Below are positions 36,730-47,057 of a DNA stretch of 64,000 nucleotides, piece after piece. The translations under genes and the position numbers were made by a program. Origin of the DNA: Diphasiastrum complanatum (Eukaryota > Streptophyta > Lycopodiopsida > Lycopodiales > Lycopodiaceae); assembly GCA_029204225.1 (NCBI GenBank), contig CM055092.1, positions 84,844,694-84,908,693 on the forward strand, given 5' to 3'. Every line of letters begins with the position of its first letter. Position 1 is the first letter of the stretch. Under the pieces are notes generated by a model, which was not told the origin of the DNA, made no database searches, and worked only from the letters and a program-made list of their open reading frames with translations.

Positions 36730-37648
36730 TGTTGTGCCAGCGCCTCAAAGGGCGCTGGGACTTGAGCGGTTTCCCCAACACGCGCTTAAGTCTAACATTC
36801 ATCCATCATGCACTTATATAAAAGCCAACTCAGAAACGTAACAAGCTTAACCATTCAGACTTAAGAAAATTGGAATCCCAACCAACCCGAAAGCCAACTC
36901 AGAATCCATCCCCAAAAGGTAACCAAAGGCAAAGACAAGCCACACATGAAACCCAAGGCATAGTGGTCGCCAAACTGACCAATTGGCATAGCGGCAAGCC
37001 CCACGTCGATGACGAGGACCCTTAGGCGCCGATGACGCAAAAAGGTTGTAGTAAGGGTCCTTCCACTTGGACCAGTCTCGGAGGCGAAACCGAAATGGTA
37101 ATCATCCCCAAGGATCAACTTTATTAGATTTGGAAGAGGTTACATTCATACATAGACTGACCAGTCTCGGGGCCACCAACACGTGCTGTGCATTGTGCCT
37201 GGCTCGTGCTGGTAGAGGGAGCTGAGACCTGGCGACTGGATTCCTGGCGCTGGTTGAGCTGCCCAAGTTTCTGTCTGCCGGACTCCCCCTATAGTTCTGT
37301 TGTGATTTGGCGCACCCCCTCTGGTTTGAAACATAGTGCTTTCTGGTAAAGCACGCTTTTTAGGACTTAGTTTTTATTTTGCTGATTAAGCCTGGCAAGC
37401 CTGGCAGAATCAGTCTGGCTCCCGTACATGGGTCCCGGGAGTCGTCCCAGCGGCAGAATCAACTTGCTTTCCTGACTAGGCCATGACTCGAGCTCCAGAG
37501 CTAGCTCATGACTTGTGACTACTTGACTGGCTCACCACAGGTCGGAGGCTCAGTCCTTGACGTTCTAACTTGCTCTGGGACCTTAGAGAGTGTCACCCCT
37601 TAGAGTCTTACAGGGCACGCTGGGTGCATCCGATTCAGCTTTACAACA
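36730..37648 (-). repeat. Left (3') LTR of the gag-only element
   Basis: TGTTGTGCCAGCGCCTCAAAGG at the left end and ...TTTACAACA next to the polypurine tract at the right; 919 bp. Its first roughly 345 bp match the right LTR nearly base for base (aagtctaacattcatc, cccaaggcatagtggtcgcc), then the two differ completely. Confidence 0.8.
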
Positions 37649-38014
37649 TCCTCCCCTCGTTTGAGAAAGCTGATGTCCTCATCAGGGCCAAACTAGAACC
37701 TAAGACTCATGGCACGGGCTTAATTCACCGGCCAGACTTTATTCACATATACAAGGGCACGGGCTTGATTCACCGACCAAAGGAGACCAACTGTAAAGAG
37801 AAGTAAAAATATTGTGTTTGCACCCAGCACAGGAAAAGTGTGGATCTAGTTCACTTACGTAAAACCTGTGTAAAGCTGCTGCACTTAGACATTAGACTGA
37901 AGCTCACTCCTCGATGAGAAATGTGGCTTACTTTATTAACATGAAAGAAAAAGGTACTTACGGATCCCTTAAGCCTCAGATATGTCGTTTTCGTCGCACG
38001 TCTGAATGAGTCCC

Positions 38015-38745
38015 CTAGGACTCTAGATTTTTTGTTTGGTCGCCCAAATTGAGCTCCTTGAGCTCTGCATCGGCACTTAGATTCACCTCTGATGTAGAAG
38101 CTGCAGGCAATGTTGGCTCCATTTGACCTCGCGTCAGCTGGTCTGTCACTGCTAGATGTCCTTCGTTAAAGAGGTGAGCTTTCGCTTGGTCACACAAGTT
38201 GAGCTCCTTGAGCTCTGCATCGGCACTTGAATTCACCTTTGATGTAGAAACTGCAGGCAATGTTGGCTCCATTTGGTCCCGTGTCAGCTGGTTTGTCACT
38301 GTTGGCTGCCCTTCGTTAAAGAGGTGAATGAGATTGGGAGGGATGGTTGGCTCAGGTTCATTTGTGTCGTTCTTTTCTAGTTGGTCCCCTGGCACAGCTC
38401 TGATGACACAAGGTCTCCTGCCATTATATAATAACACAAGCTTAACCCCTTTTGCCAAGAAGGCCACCACATGTTCGTTAAACCAGCTTAATCCCAAAAT
38501 AGTGTTGAAGGCATCCATCTTCAAGATTGTGAACGTTAGTCGATTCTTCCAGGTTCCCAGGGAGATTGGTAAGGTGGTTGCCAATCTGCAAGTGGTCATT
38601 GTACCTTTCGCGGTCTCCACACAAATAGGAGTCACATTTTTTTCACATTGGATGTCCAATTCCCCTGTCAGTTTTTCTGACAAGTAGTTATGTGACGCTC
38701 CCAGGTCTACCATGAAGTAAATGATCCTGCCTTGAAATACAGCCT
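38015..38745 (-). pseudogene. Retropepsin-like domain with internal duplication
   Basis: Reads FMVDLGASHNYLSEKL. The catalytic D-S/T-G becomes DLG, so Ser/Thr is lost. Then VETAKGTMTTCRLATTLPISLG and MDAFNTILGLSWFNEH, the usual second half of plant gypsy proteases (ILG..WL). After this the C-terminal extension is a direct duplication: HLFNEGQPTVTNQLTRDQMEP... and HLFNEGHLAVTDQLTRGQMEP..., about 52 residues each. The frame ends at 38,015 and nothing of RT follows. The gag frame joins it through a frameshift near 38,745. Confidence 0.75.
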
Positions 38746-39029
38746 TTCAGGTACAATAACTTTGATCCTCTCACAGGAGTCGCCATGAGATGTTCATGAT
38801 ACGCCGCAAGTGCCCCTATCTGTTGTGAGGCATTCAGGTCAGACTCCATCAAATCTGTTTCTAGGTCCTCTTCGTCATCCTGTTCACCATCTTCTTGATC
38901 AAATGCCTCTCTCTCCATTCTATCAAATCCTTCAATGGCAGCCATGATTTGCTTGTTCAATGGTTTGGGGCATGACCTCCAAGAGTGACCTCGCTGATGA
39001 CAGTTGAAGCAGCGCATGGAACTGCCCAC
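38746..39029 (-). pseudogene. Gag zinc knuckle and acidic linker
   Basis: CFNCHQRGHSWRSC (C-x2-C-x4-H-x4-C) near 39,010-38,970, followed by an acidic stretch (FDQEDGEQDDEEDLETDLMESD). It lies between the gag body and the protease. A TGA at 39,096 separates it from gag; the codon would be Arg CGA before one transition. Confidence 0.8.
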
Positions 39030-39095
39030 TGTTGGTGAGCTGTTGCTGTGACTAGCTGAAGGTCCAACATTGTTTCTTCTCTGGAACGTGTTCCC

Positions 39096-40226
39096 TCAAT
39101 TGTTGCCTTGGTTGCCAAACCCTATTTTTGTTGGGAATTTGTTCACGCTACTTGAGGCTTGATTGCCATTTGAAGCTGAGTCCCCCCTTGAAAAGAAGCT
39201 CGGACTCGGTCTGGATCCACTAAATACTCTTGTTGAGGTTGAGGGAGTAGCTGGTGCCAATGTGCTCTCATACTCACAAACCATTTCAGCCGCCCGAATA
39301 GTTGAATTGAAATCATGGGGCATGTAGCTGTCTATTGCACGCCAGGTCCAAGATTGCATTCCAGACAAGAGGTAATGAGTTTTGTCTGCCTCGGACATAT
39401 CTTCAATAACCCATACACTCTGTCTGAATTTATTGAGGTACTCTCGCAATGACCCTTTCTGCTTGAGCCCTGATAATTTTGTCCTCAATCTCATGTGTGA
39501 ATCCTTCGGTATGAACTCCTCTCGTAATGCGGTTTTGAATGCGTCCCATGTCTGGAAATGCATTCCTGCCATCCGGTACCAATTTGTAGTGTAGCCCTCA
39601 AAATATGCTAATGCCAAGTCCGTTCTTTCTTCCTCAGGAGTGTTCATCAGACAGAATTAATGGTCCATGTGAAACAACCAATCTTCCACAATTCGAATGT
39701 CACGCTCTCCTTTGAAAGTAGGTGGTTTTACTTTGACAGTCTTCTTTGGGCCTTCTGTGTTTCGTGCTCGTGGTTCTCTTGGTATCTGTGGAGGAGGCGC
39801 CACTGCATTCCCTCTAGTTGCCTCCAACTCTTCAAACCTGGCTTCGAGCTGTGTTAGCCTGTCTCTCATTTCTCTAGCAAGGTTGAATTGAGTAAGGTTC
39901 ATGGTTCGCAGGGATGTTTGCCATTCTTTCCTTTCTGTTTCTCTCTCCTTCTTCACCTCGCTAAGCATAACCGTCATTGCACTTGATAAGTATTGCCGCA
40001 TCTTCACTTCAAAGAGGTCTTGTTGCACCTCTGGCAAGGGTTTGTCTCTTGGTGTAGGTTCAGAAGGGCCACCCATCTCTTCTTGGAGAGGCGCCACTGT
40101 GGAGTGCATACGCTCTTTCTTTCTTGACTTGGACCTGGTGCCATCTCGATGCATGCGGGAGCCGTATTCTCGAGCCTGCTCCTCTCCGTCCATCAATTCT
40201 CGTAACTCATCAAGGTGGTCCTCCAT
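39096..40226 (-). pseudogene. Gypsy-type gag of the gag-only element
   Basis: N-terminal 190 residues (40,226-39,657): charged, with a coiled stretch (NLAREMRDRLTQLEARFEELEA) and VKVKPPTFKGERDIRIVEDWLFHMDH. After a single TAA the frame continues (39,647-39,096) with the retrotransposon gag domain: AYFEGYTTNWYRMAGMHFQTW, FKTALREEFIPKDSHMRLRTKL, SLREYLNKFRQSVWVIEDM, HYLLSGMQSWTWRAI. It is otherwise undamaged over about 375 residues, better preserved than most coding regions here, so it decayed later or under longer constraint. The start ATG at 40,224 follows a long leader. Confidence 0.85.
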
Positions 40227-40239
40227 TATAGTAAGAGGT

Positions 40240-41010
40240 GTACTTCCAACAGATTATCGCCTTAATCCTTTTTATTTTTGAAAACTCTCCCTTTTGTTGG
40301 CCGGGCCCCACAACTCTCTTTTCTTCTTTATTAAATCAGCTTCAATGAAAATATCCCCTCCTCAAACTTAGCACGCTCACATCACCTGAGAGCCAAGTAG
40401 GAACCAGGTCATTTGTGTCCAAGCAAGCACACAACAAACGGAACATACCAACCAAAGCAAACACAAAGGATCCCTCTCAAGCCACAATCCCCCCTGAGAC
40501 TGGACGTAGGACCTTTGCCTAGCCGCGCCCACACAAATCTATCATAGAATTAGCCCACGGGGAAACATCCATCCAACCATACGTGCTTTCACCATTAAGC
40601 AACACATTGCCTCAGTCACGCCCCACCACTTTTTGGTCGATAGCCCTTATAGCTAAACGATCGGCAGCTATCCCGCACCGGCAGCTAACCACCCGTGTTT
40701 TACACCCAAATCCGAGCAGCATCTCTGTATGCACCCCACAAGGCACAGACCGTGCTTTCACCAACCTAATGGCAGCACATTTTCTTATCTGTCCTACGTG
40801 CAGACGGCGCCAGGCCCGAACCGCGGGAACTGACCGTGCTTACACCTGAAGGGCAGCACCTTGTCTCATCAAGTCCCCCGTTCTGCCGACCACCCCGACC
40901 GTGGACGCACCCGTGTTTACACTGTGGGTAGCACCTTGCGCAACGATTGTCTTGACAAATCTCAAAACGTAGCCATCCCTGTGAGACTTGCGTAGATGAC
41001 CGGCTAGTCG
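40240..41010 (-). other. GC-rich leader of the gag-only element
   Basis: Between gag and PBS. At 40,680-40,940 it has four diverged repeats of the type accgtg(c/t)tt(t)acac...gcagcac, each about 60-70 bases apart. No credible gene. It could be a packaging or dimerisation region, but that is conjecture. Confidence 0.5.
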
Positions 41011-41022
41011 GCTCTGATACCA
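41011..41022 (-). other. Primer binding site
   Basis: gctctgatacca, exact complement of TGGTATCAGAGC, followed by ca and the LTR start TGTTGCGCC at 41,025. It fixes the minus-strand polarity of the element. Confidence 0.9.
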
Positions 41023-41024
41023 CA

Positions 41025-42550
41025 TGTTGCGCCGGCGCCTCAAAGGGTGCTGGGACTTGAGCGGTTTCTCCAACACGCGCTTAAGTCTAACATTCATTCA
41101 TCATGCACTTACGTAAAAGCCAACTCAGAAATGTAACAAGCTTAACCATTCAGACTTAAGAAAACTGGAATCCCAACCAACCCGAAAGCCAACTCAGAAT
41201 CCGTCCCCAAAAGGTAACCAAAGGCAAAGACAAGCCACACATGAAACCCAAGGCATAGTGGTCGCCAAACTGACCAATTGGCATAGCGGCAAGCCCCACG
41301 TCGATGACGAGGTCCCTTAGGCGCCGGCGACCCAAAAATGTTGTAGTAAGGGTCCTTCCACTTGGACCAGTCCTGTTGTAAAGCTATCTTCATAAGCTTT
41401 ACTTCTGGCGCCACTGGCGCCAGCATTGTCCCCGGCGCCAGCAGCGCCCCTGCTGCTCCCGGCGCCACTCCTGGCACCACTGTGACCAGAATTCAGCCGA
41501 CGCCAAGTTCCTATGGCTGAAAATCTTTGATCGGTTCTAGCGAAGTCCAGAGAGGTCAGATCGATGTGCAAGCACCTCACACGATCTAGGCATGATTAAA
41601 GAAAGCTTGGGGATCAGTAAAATCTAGAGAGAGAAAATGACTTTCTAGAGAGAGAAAATCCTAGAGAGAGAAAAACGTGCTTTACCAGCCTGGGTAGAGT
41701 GCTTGGTATGGGGGGGGTGCCGAATCCCACCAATACTATAGGAGAGTGCGGGTTGCGACTCAGGGCGAGCTCCAACCAAGTCTCAGCCCCCCTTGCTGGA
41801 ATGTTGTCCTGGCACTTGCCTTGGCATGCCAGCTCCCCGGAGACTAGGGTCGGTCACACACTTGAAATGTAACCTTCTCAGATTTATCAATAAAGTGGGA
41901 TTTTCCTCAAACTGACTCTGATTATCTTCTGGGGTTCAGTGTTCGGTAAAAGCGCCAGTTGTAAGGCCGCTTCAAAATTTTCACATAGCTGAGGGTCGTA
42001 TCCCGGGACGCCAGCGGTATGCCATCTGGACCATTCGGTCCGTGGCGCCAGCGGTATGCTGTCGGGACCATTTGGTCCAGGAACTGGTTGTCTCCATATC
42101 TGTCGCGGCTTGTGGTTCTGAGTGTTCCTTGCATGAACGTGAATGGGTTAAGCTCTTGGGGAACGGGCTCTAACCTGTCGGCTGAGTTGGATGGCTTGCT
42201 TGGGTGGAAGTTACCTGTTTATGGCTGTCCAGTCTGGCGTGGCGCCAGGTTGGCTTCCAACGCTCGTGACGAACCTTTCAGTTGGTTAAGTCTGATGTAA
42301 GTCAGACCGCTTGCTTGGAATGGATGTTACTGGTTTGTAACGAAGCTTCGAGTTGGTTAAGTTTGATGTATGTCGGGCGGCTTGCTTGGAGGGAAGTCAC
42401 CCACATCGGGACCCCCGATCTGGCATGGCGCCAGGTTGGATCTCAATGTTGGTTTTCGGAACTTCAAGTTGGTTAAGTCTGATCGTTGTTGGTGAGTTGG
42501 CTGCTTGTATGTCAAGTGGGTTTGGATGGCAAGTTATTTGCAACTTGACT
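41025..42550 (-). repeat. Right (5') LTR and GGCGCC-rich sequence
   Basis: Matches the left LTR from 41,025 to about 41,369 (ends gtccttccacttggaccagtc), then diverges into a GC-rich stretch where ggcgcc recurs (at least seven times between 41,325 and 42,440; five within 41,395-41,475). 41,585-41,690 has ctagagagagaaaa repeats. Either the two LTRs had different inner parts, or another sequence sits in the right one. The outer end was not found. Confidence 0.55.
42165..42540. repeat. Degenerate 70-110-bp repeats
   Basis: The phrases agttggttaagtctgatgta (42,280; 42,350; 42,467) and gcggcttgcttgga (42,190; 42,308; 42,378) with ggcgccaggttgg (42,241; 42,427) recur. About four diverged units. 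The short plus-strand frames across it are repetitive by-products. Confidence 0.75.
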
Positions 42551-42957
42551 TAGGGCCTCTAATATCATTTTAGAGTTTTAAGCCCCTAGTCTCTTATTCC
42601 TAGGAAGTACTAGAGAGACTGTCTGATCAGAGAGTAATTCATGAGACATTCCATATACATTTGAAAGAGGTATCACTTGCTTTAATGAAATGAAAGTGAA
42701 CATGTAGTGGATTTTAGGGCTTTGGCCTCAAATCCTAGTGGCCAATTTTCACCTCCCTTACTATTTTGAAATTAGAAAATTGGGGGGAGCCCTTTTTATT
42801 CACTAACTTGATTGTTAGGCCTTGCTACATTTAATTTCCACAAAATGTCCTAAAATCCTTTTATTAACTTCTAACTAATCAAATAACTATGCGATCATCT
42901 GGTTGGACTTACACACGCAGGGCTAGGGTTGCCTTGGGATCTACAAACCCTCCAACA
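42551..42957 (-). repeat. Partial LTR with adjoining polypurine tract
   Basis: On the minus strand a purine tract (ggtggggg, 42,962-42,970) is followed by ATAT and then TGTTGGAGGG at 42,957, the form of an interior/3'-LTR junction. LTR sequence then runs down to about 42,550, where it meets the repeats. The start and partner LTR are not seen. It lies about 100 bases downstream of the last G2 block in the same orientation. Confidence 0.5.
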
Positions 42958-42970
42958 ATATCCCCCACCA

Positions 42971-43693
42971 AAACTGGTGGAGTCCCACGACACCTCGTGA
43001 GATTTATTTTGGACTTTGATTTATTTCGAACCTTTATGAGATGATACTGGACTTTCTCCATAAATTTCAAAAGTAGCTCATTGAAGTCTCTGATGTGCAG
43101 TAAAAAGCACCTCTTGACTCTTGAAAACCACTTACATGTTGTCCATATATGAATTTTTGCTCCCATGAACCACCCAGCATCGCCGCACGGTAGTAGAGTC
43201 TGGCTATCGACAATTTGATTTGGAACTTTGTTGGACGCCATTGAAAGATTTGGATCAAAGCATAGGGTTGGCAAACAATCTTCCCATCACGCTTGAATGG
43301 ATGCCCACATAGCCAAATCTTTAGCAAATAAAGTGGACTGCCTAACCGTTGGATCTAGTCTTGAGTACGCTTGGAGGGCCCGATGAAAATCAACTAAATT
43401 GTTCCAGTTGAATGGCTAGTGGATAATCAATCAATTTGGTGTATGGATGAACACCAAGATTTTTTCACTTGTTTTTGCATGGCATGGGCACATAGTATGG
43501 ATCCACCCTGAGCTGACGTGGGCTCGAGACATAACTCCTAATAGAGTCTGGAGTTTTCTCAAAAATAGTTCGGTGTCATGGGGGTTTCTCACCCAATGTG
43601 GATATCTTGTCAAGCTCCTTGCCAGCTTCTATCTCTGATGACTTGAATTTTATTACCCAACAACCCCTCAAGGATTCATGAGGATGATGTTGT
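42971..43693 (-). pseudogene. Family G copy G2, C-terminal piece
   Basis: From the insertion edge at 43,693 the minus strand reads MQKFLQQHHPHESLRGCW (joined across the element), VIKFKSSEIEAGKELDKISTLGE, IFEKTPDSIRSYVSSPRQLRVDPYYVPMPC, NLVDFHRALQAYSRLDPTV, LFAKDLAMWASIQA, stop, WEDCLPTLCFDPNLSMASNKV. After a 1-base shift it continues SIARLYYRAAMLGGSWEQKF. Stops are TGA/TAG of the CGA/CAG type. Blocks align with G1 (8700-8530), G3 (62,780-63,150) and G4 (20,930-21,130). It carries no ParB or methyltransferase domain; a retroelement 3' end follows instead. Function unknown. Confidence 0.65.
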
Positions 43694-43950
43694 TGTTAGA
43701 AATCAATGATAAACTTCATTGTTATTGTTTACGATGTACATTAATGTTGACAGTTGTTACCAGCTGTAATTAGCCGTAGGCTAGTCTATTAGTCTATTCG
43801 TAGGTTTTCTCTCTCTATCAGGGTTTAGAATTTATATGTACATTTTATATTCAGTATGATGGTGGTGTGATATTGTATGTTCTTCTTCCGCCTCCCTACT
43901 TGGTGATTGCTTATGGTGAATGCTTGATGTTGCATATCTGATTCTTGACA
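43694..43950 (+). repeat. 5' LTR of copia element E3
   Basis: TGTTAGAAATCAATG...TTCTTGACA, 257 bp. Differs from the 3' LTR (48,930-49,194) by about seven substitutions and an 8-base duplication (agagtgat) by eye. Flanked by gttgt at 43,689-43,693, repeated at 49,195-49,199. Confidence 0.95.
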
Positions 43951-43962
43951 TGGTATCAGAGC
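43951..43962 (+). other. Primer binding site of E3
   Basis: tggtatcagagc directly after the LTR; perfect match to the initiator-Met tRNA type used by plant copia elements. Confidence 0.95.
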
Positions 43963-44467
43963 TATGATAGTCCTGCGTGCCTGATCAGTGAATATAGCTT
44001 GTCACTGGCTTTGCAACGAAGTGAGAAAGTCCTTCACAGAAGGTGAAAGCTTGGAGAGACAAAAACGGTTGGAAGAAATTCTTCTTGATGTATTTTGCAG
44101 ATTTTGGAGCTCACAGTTATTAGTGGGGAACGAAGACACAGTCCCGGAGGCATCGGAAAGGCCAGGGCAACATTAGATAGATTGGAAATCTATTGAGTGG
44201 AAAAAGTTTTACAATATTTTTTTAATCTTTGTGAAAAGTGTCATTTGTCAGAGAGTCGTGCCAAGAAATCTCTCATTTGTTTGTTTGGAGTACTGCAAAT
44301 CACACCAGACAGTGTCTAGTACTGCAATTTAGAGCTTTGAGGCTTCATACCTTTCACATTATTGATATTTGTCTGTTTGAACGATCACTCGTTTCGAAAT
44401 CTAAGCAAAGAGGAGGGAATATGGAATATTCTCTCTAAAACTTCTTATATTCTCTCATTTTTTTTTT

Positions 44468-44710
44468 CGTACCAATATCGGATCCAAGCGCGCTAGCTTA
44501 AGAGAATCCCAAGCAGTCGTACATCTGTGCTCCAGTTCGATATCGCATGTTCGTACCGATATCGGATCCAAGCGCACAAGCTAAAGAGAATTCCAAGCAG
44601 TTGTACATCCGCGCTTCAGTCCGATATCCCACTCCAATATCGGATCTACGCGCACAAGTTAAAGAGGATCCTGAGTAGTCGTACTTCCACGCTCCATTCC
44701 GATATCAGGT
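44468..44710 (+). repeat. Three 80-bp repeats in the E3 leader
   Basis: Units start at 44,468, 44,552 and about 44,631. Each has a cgtacc-atatcggatc core, cgcacaagcta-aagaga, agcagtcgtacat and a gatatc near the end. About 80-84 bp period, 80-90 % alike by eye. They lie between PBS and gag, where packaging and dimerisation signals are expected. Confidence 0.85.
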
Positions 44711-44820
44711 GTATAACCAAAAAAAAATTATTATACAGTTCTGTGGCATGATAAAATTTGGAGACTAAGTTGTGTGCTCAGACTGAGCCATTTTTGTGAT
44801 CCGGACTTGTCTATCCAGTA

Positions 44821-45979
44821 ATGGCAACTCTAAGCGAGAGTGTCCTCAATGAGTCAAGCAAATTGGAAGGAGCCGACAACTATGCAGTTTGGAAATTCAA
44901 ACTGAAGAACATTTTGATGGAAAAGGAGTTATGGGAGATCGTGAGAGGTGAAGAGACAAGGCCATTGATTGAAGAAGATCAACGGGCATTTGACAGGAGA
45001 AAATGGAAAGCACAGAATGTCATCAACTTATCAATTAGAGATGCAATTATTCCCTACATTTCAGATTCAGAAGGACCAAAAGAAGCATGGAATACGTTGA
45101 AGGCATTGTTTGAGACCACAAACACATCTCGAGTGCTATTCCTGAAGATGAAGCTGCACACATTGCGGAGGGACGATGGTGCAACTGTTGCTGATCACCT
45201 ACTGAAGATCAAAAAGATTTGTGACCAATTAGTAGCAGTTGGAGAGCGAGTATAGGATCGTGAGATCGTGCAGTTGACATTGAATAGTTTGAGTGAATCA
45301 CATCAGATGTTTGTGACAAGTATAGCCACACGAGAAAATCTTCCAACCTATGAAGAGTTAGGTGGATTGCTTTTGCAGGAAGAACAACGTCAAGAGAACT
45401 TGAGTCATTGCAACATGGGATTCGATCAAGCTCTTGCAGTCAGGGGACACGGTGGTAGATTTGGTCGTGGAAGACACCAATCAAGAGGTGGAAACTCAAA
45501 TTGTGAAACAATTTCAAGAACAATCCAATAATGGCCCAAATCGAGGCAATTGGAATCAAGGCCGAGGTCAAGGATGCGGCTATTCTAGGCAAAATAAAAT
45601 TGAAAATTGTAGGTATTACAACAAACCTGGCCACTGGGAGCGTAAATGCTTCAAGAAACAAAAGGAGATGGAACAAAGAAAAGACAAAGGGCAAGTGGGA
45701 AATTATGCTGATCAACATCAATTTGATGATTATTATTATGAAAACAATTATATTGATCAACATCAATACGATGATGATCAATATGAAGATGATACATGTG
45801 AGAGCTCAAAATTGTTCATTACAACATTAATGACAAGTGATGAAACCAAGGATACCTGGTATATTGATAGTGGTGCATCCAAGCACATGACTTCAAGGAA
45901 AGAGTGGTTTTCAGAACTTAAGGAAACTCACAATGGTGATGAAGTTGGACAAGCCGATGGCAAATTGCTATCTGTTTAA
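44821..45979 (+). pseudogene. Copia gag and protease (E3)
   Basis: The ATG at 44,821 opens ESSKLEGADNYAVWKFKLKNIL (copia gag start), AWNTLKALFETTNTSRVLFLK and LRRDDGATVADHLLKI. A TAG at 45,253 interrupts, and the frame goes on to 45,531, where a frameshift moves to 45,434-45,979. The zinc knuckle is CRYYNKPGHWERKC: the second Cys is now Tyr, so zinc binding would be lost. An acidic, Asp/Tyr-rich stretch follows (DDYYYENN), then the protease start WYIDSGASKHMTS with catalytic DSGA intact. The frame ends at a TAA (45,977). Confidence 0.9.
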
Positions 45980-47057
45980 GGAGTTGGAGTGGTACCAGTG
46001 AAGTTAGCCAGCGGGAAGATAAAGCGAATAAGCAATGTGCAATATGTACCTAGCTTAGCTAACAATCTACTATCTATTGGGACGATGGCTGATCAACAAC
46101 TCAAGGTTGAGTTTGACAACGACAAATGTCTTGTCAAAGACATCAAGAATCACTACAAAGTGATTGGTATAGGAGCTAGAGTCAATGGGAATCGACTCTA
46201 CAAATTGAATGCGAGATCTTTTGCTCAAGCTATGGTAAGCACGGTTGATAGTTGAAGTGATCTTTGGCATCAACGATTCGGTCATATTAGTGCTCAAAGT
46301 TTACAGATTCTCAAAAGAGGTAATCTAGTTATAGGATTGCCTGATATTTCTTTTGAAGGAAAAATTTGTGAAGGTTGCATTTTGGGAAAACAACACAGAG
46401 AGAGGTTTCCCAAAAGTGGAGCAAGGAGAGCCAGTGGCATCCTAGATCTTGTCCACAGTGATCTATGTGGACCTATGCAGACTAGATCTCTTAGTGGCTA
46501 CTATTACTTTATCACCTTCATTGATGATTATAGCAGATGCATTTGGATTATTTCATAAGCAAGAAATCAGATGCTTTTGCTAAGTAAAAAAATTCAAGAC
46601 ATTAGTTGAAAAGCAAACAGGATGTCGCATCAAAACTTTGAGATCTGATGGAGGTGGTGAGTATTTTTCAACAGAATTTATTGATTTTTGCAAAGATCAA
46701 GGGATCAAGAGGCAGACTACAACACCTTATTCACCATAGCAAAATGAAGTTGCAGACCGAAAGAACAGATCTATTGTTGAGATGGCCAGGGCGATGCTCA
46801 AAAGCAAGGGTTTGCCAAACACCTTTTGGACAGAAGCTTGTAGCATAGCTATGCACATCCTGAATCGGTGTCCTACAAAATCCATGGAAGGTAAGACACC
46901 TCATGAAGCTATTATTGGAAAGAAACCTAATATTTCTCATTTGAGAGTATTTGATTGTGATGCTTTTGCTCATATTTCTGATGAAAAACGAAGGAAATTG
47001 GATGCAAAAGCTATCAAGTGTATTTTCCTTGGATATGATGAGAAGGCCAAGGCATAA
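45980..47057 (+). pseudogene. Copia integrase (E3)
   Basis: The pre-integrase part continues in the gag-protease frame (VQYVPSLANNLLSIGTM), stops at TGA 46,253, and goes on with LWHQRFGHISAQS, CEGCILGKQHRERF, LVHSDLCGPMQTRSL (first Asp) and FIDDYSRCIW. After a frameshift near 46,555: [10 protein letters not shown] (second Asp), a TAG, then VADRKNRSIVEMARAML, in which the catalytic Glu is Asp. The tail 46,782-47,057 has AIIGKKPNISHLRVF and KCIFLGYDEKAKA. Identification is certain; function is lost. Confidence 0.9.

Larger units (their letters stand above)
36730..42550 (-). mobile_element. Non-autonomous gypsy-type LTR element with gag and protease only
   Basis: Left LTR 36,730-37,648, polypurine tract (reverse of tcctcccctcg) at 37,649-37,659, protease-like 38,745-38,015, zinc knuckle, gag 40,226-39,096, leader, PBS 41,011-41,022, right LTR from 41,025. 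There is no RT, RNase H or integrase in the roughly 3.4-kb interior, so it must depend on another element. This is the plan of gag-bearing terminal-repeat (TR-GAG-like) elements. The right edge is approximate. Confidence 0.75.

Noticed and set aside
40583-41097. Frames on both strands in the gag-only element leader
   Set aside because: GC-rich repeats between PBS and gag open short frames on both strands; no conserved protein pattern.
42909-43274. 121-codon minus-strand frame over the end of G2
   Set aside because: Its middle is out of frame relative to the block conserved with G4 (ARLYYRAAMLGGSW lies in another frame), and it runs across a purine tract into an LTR.
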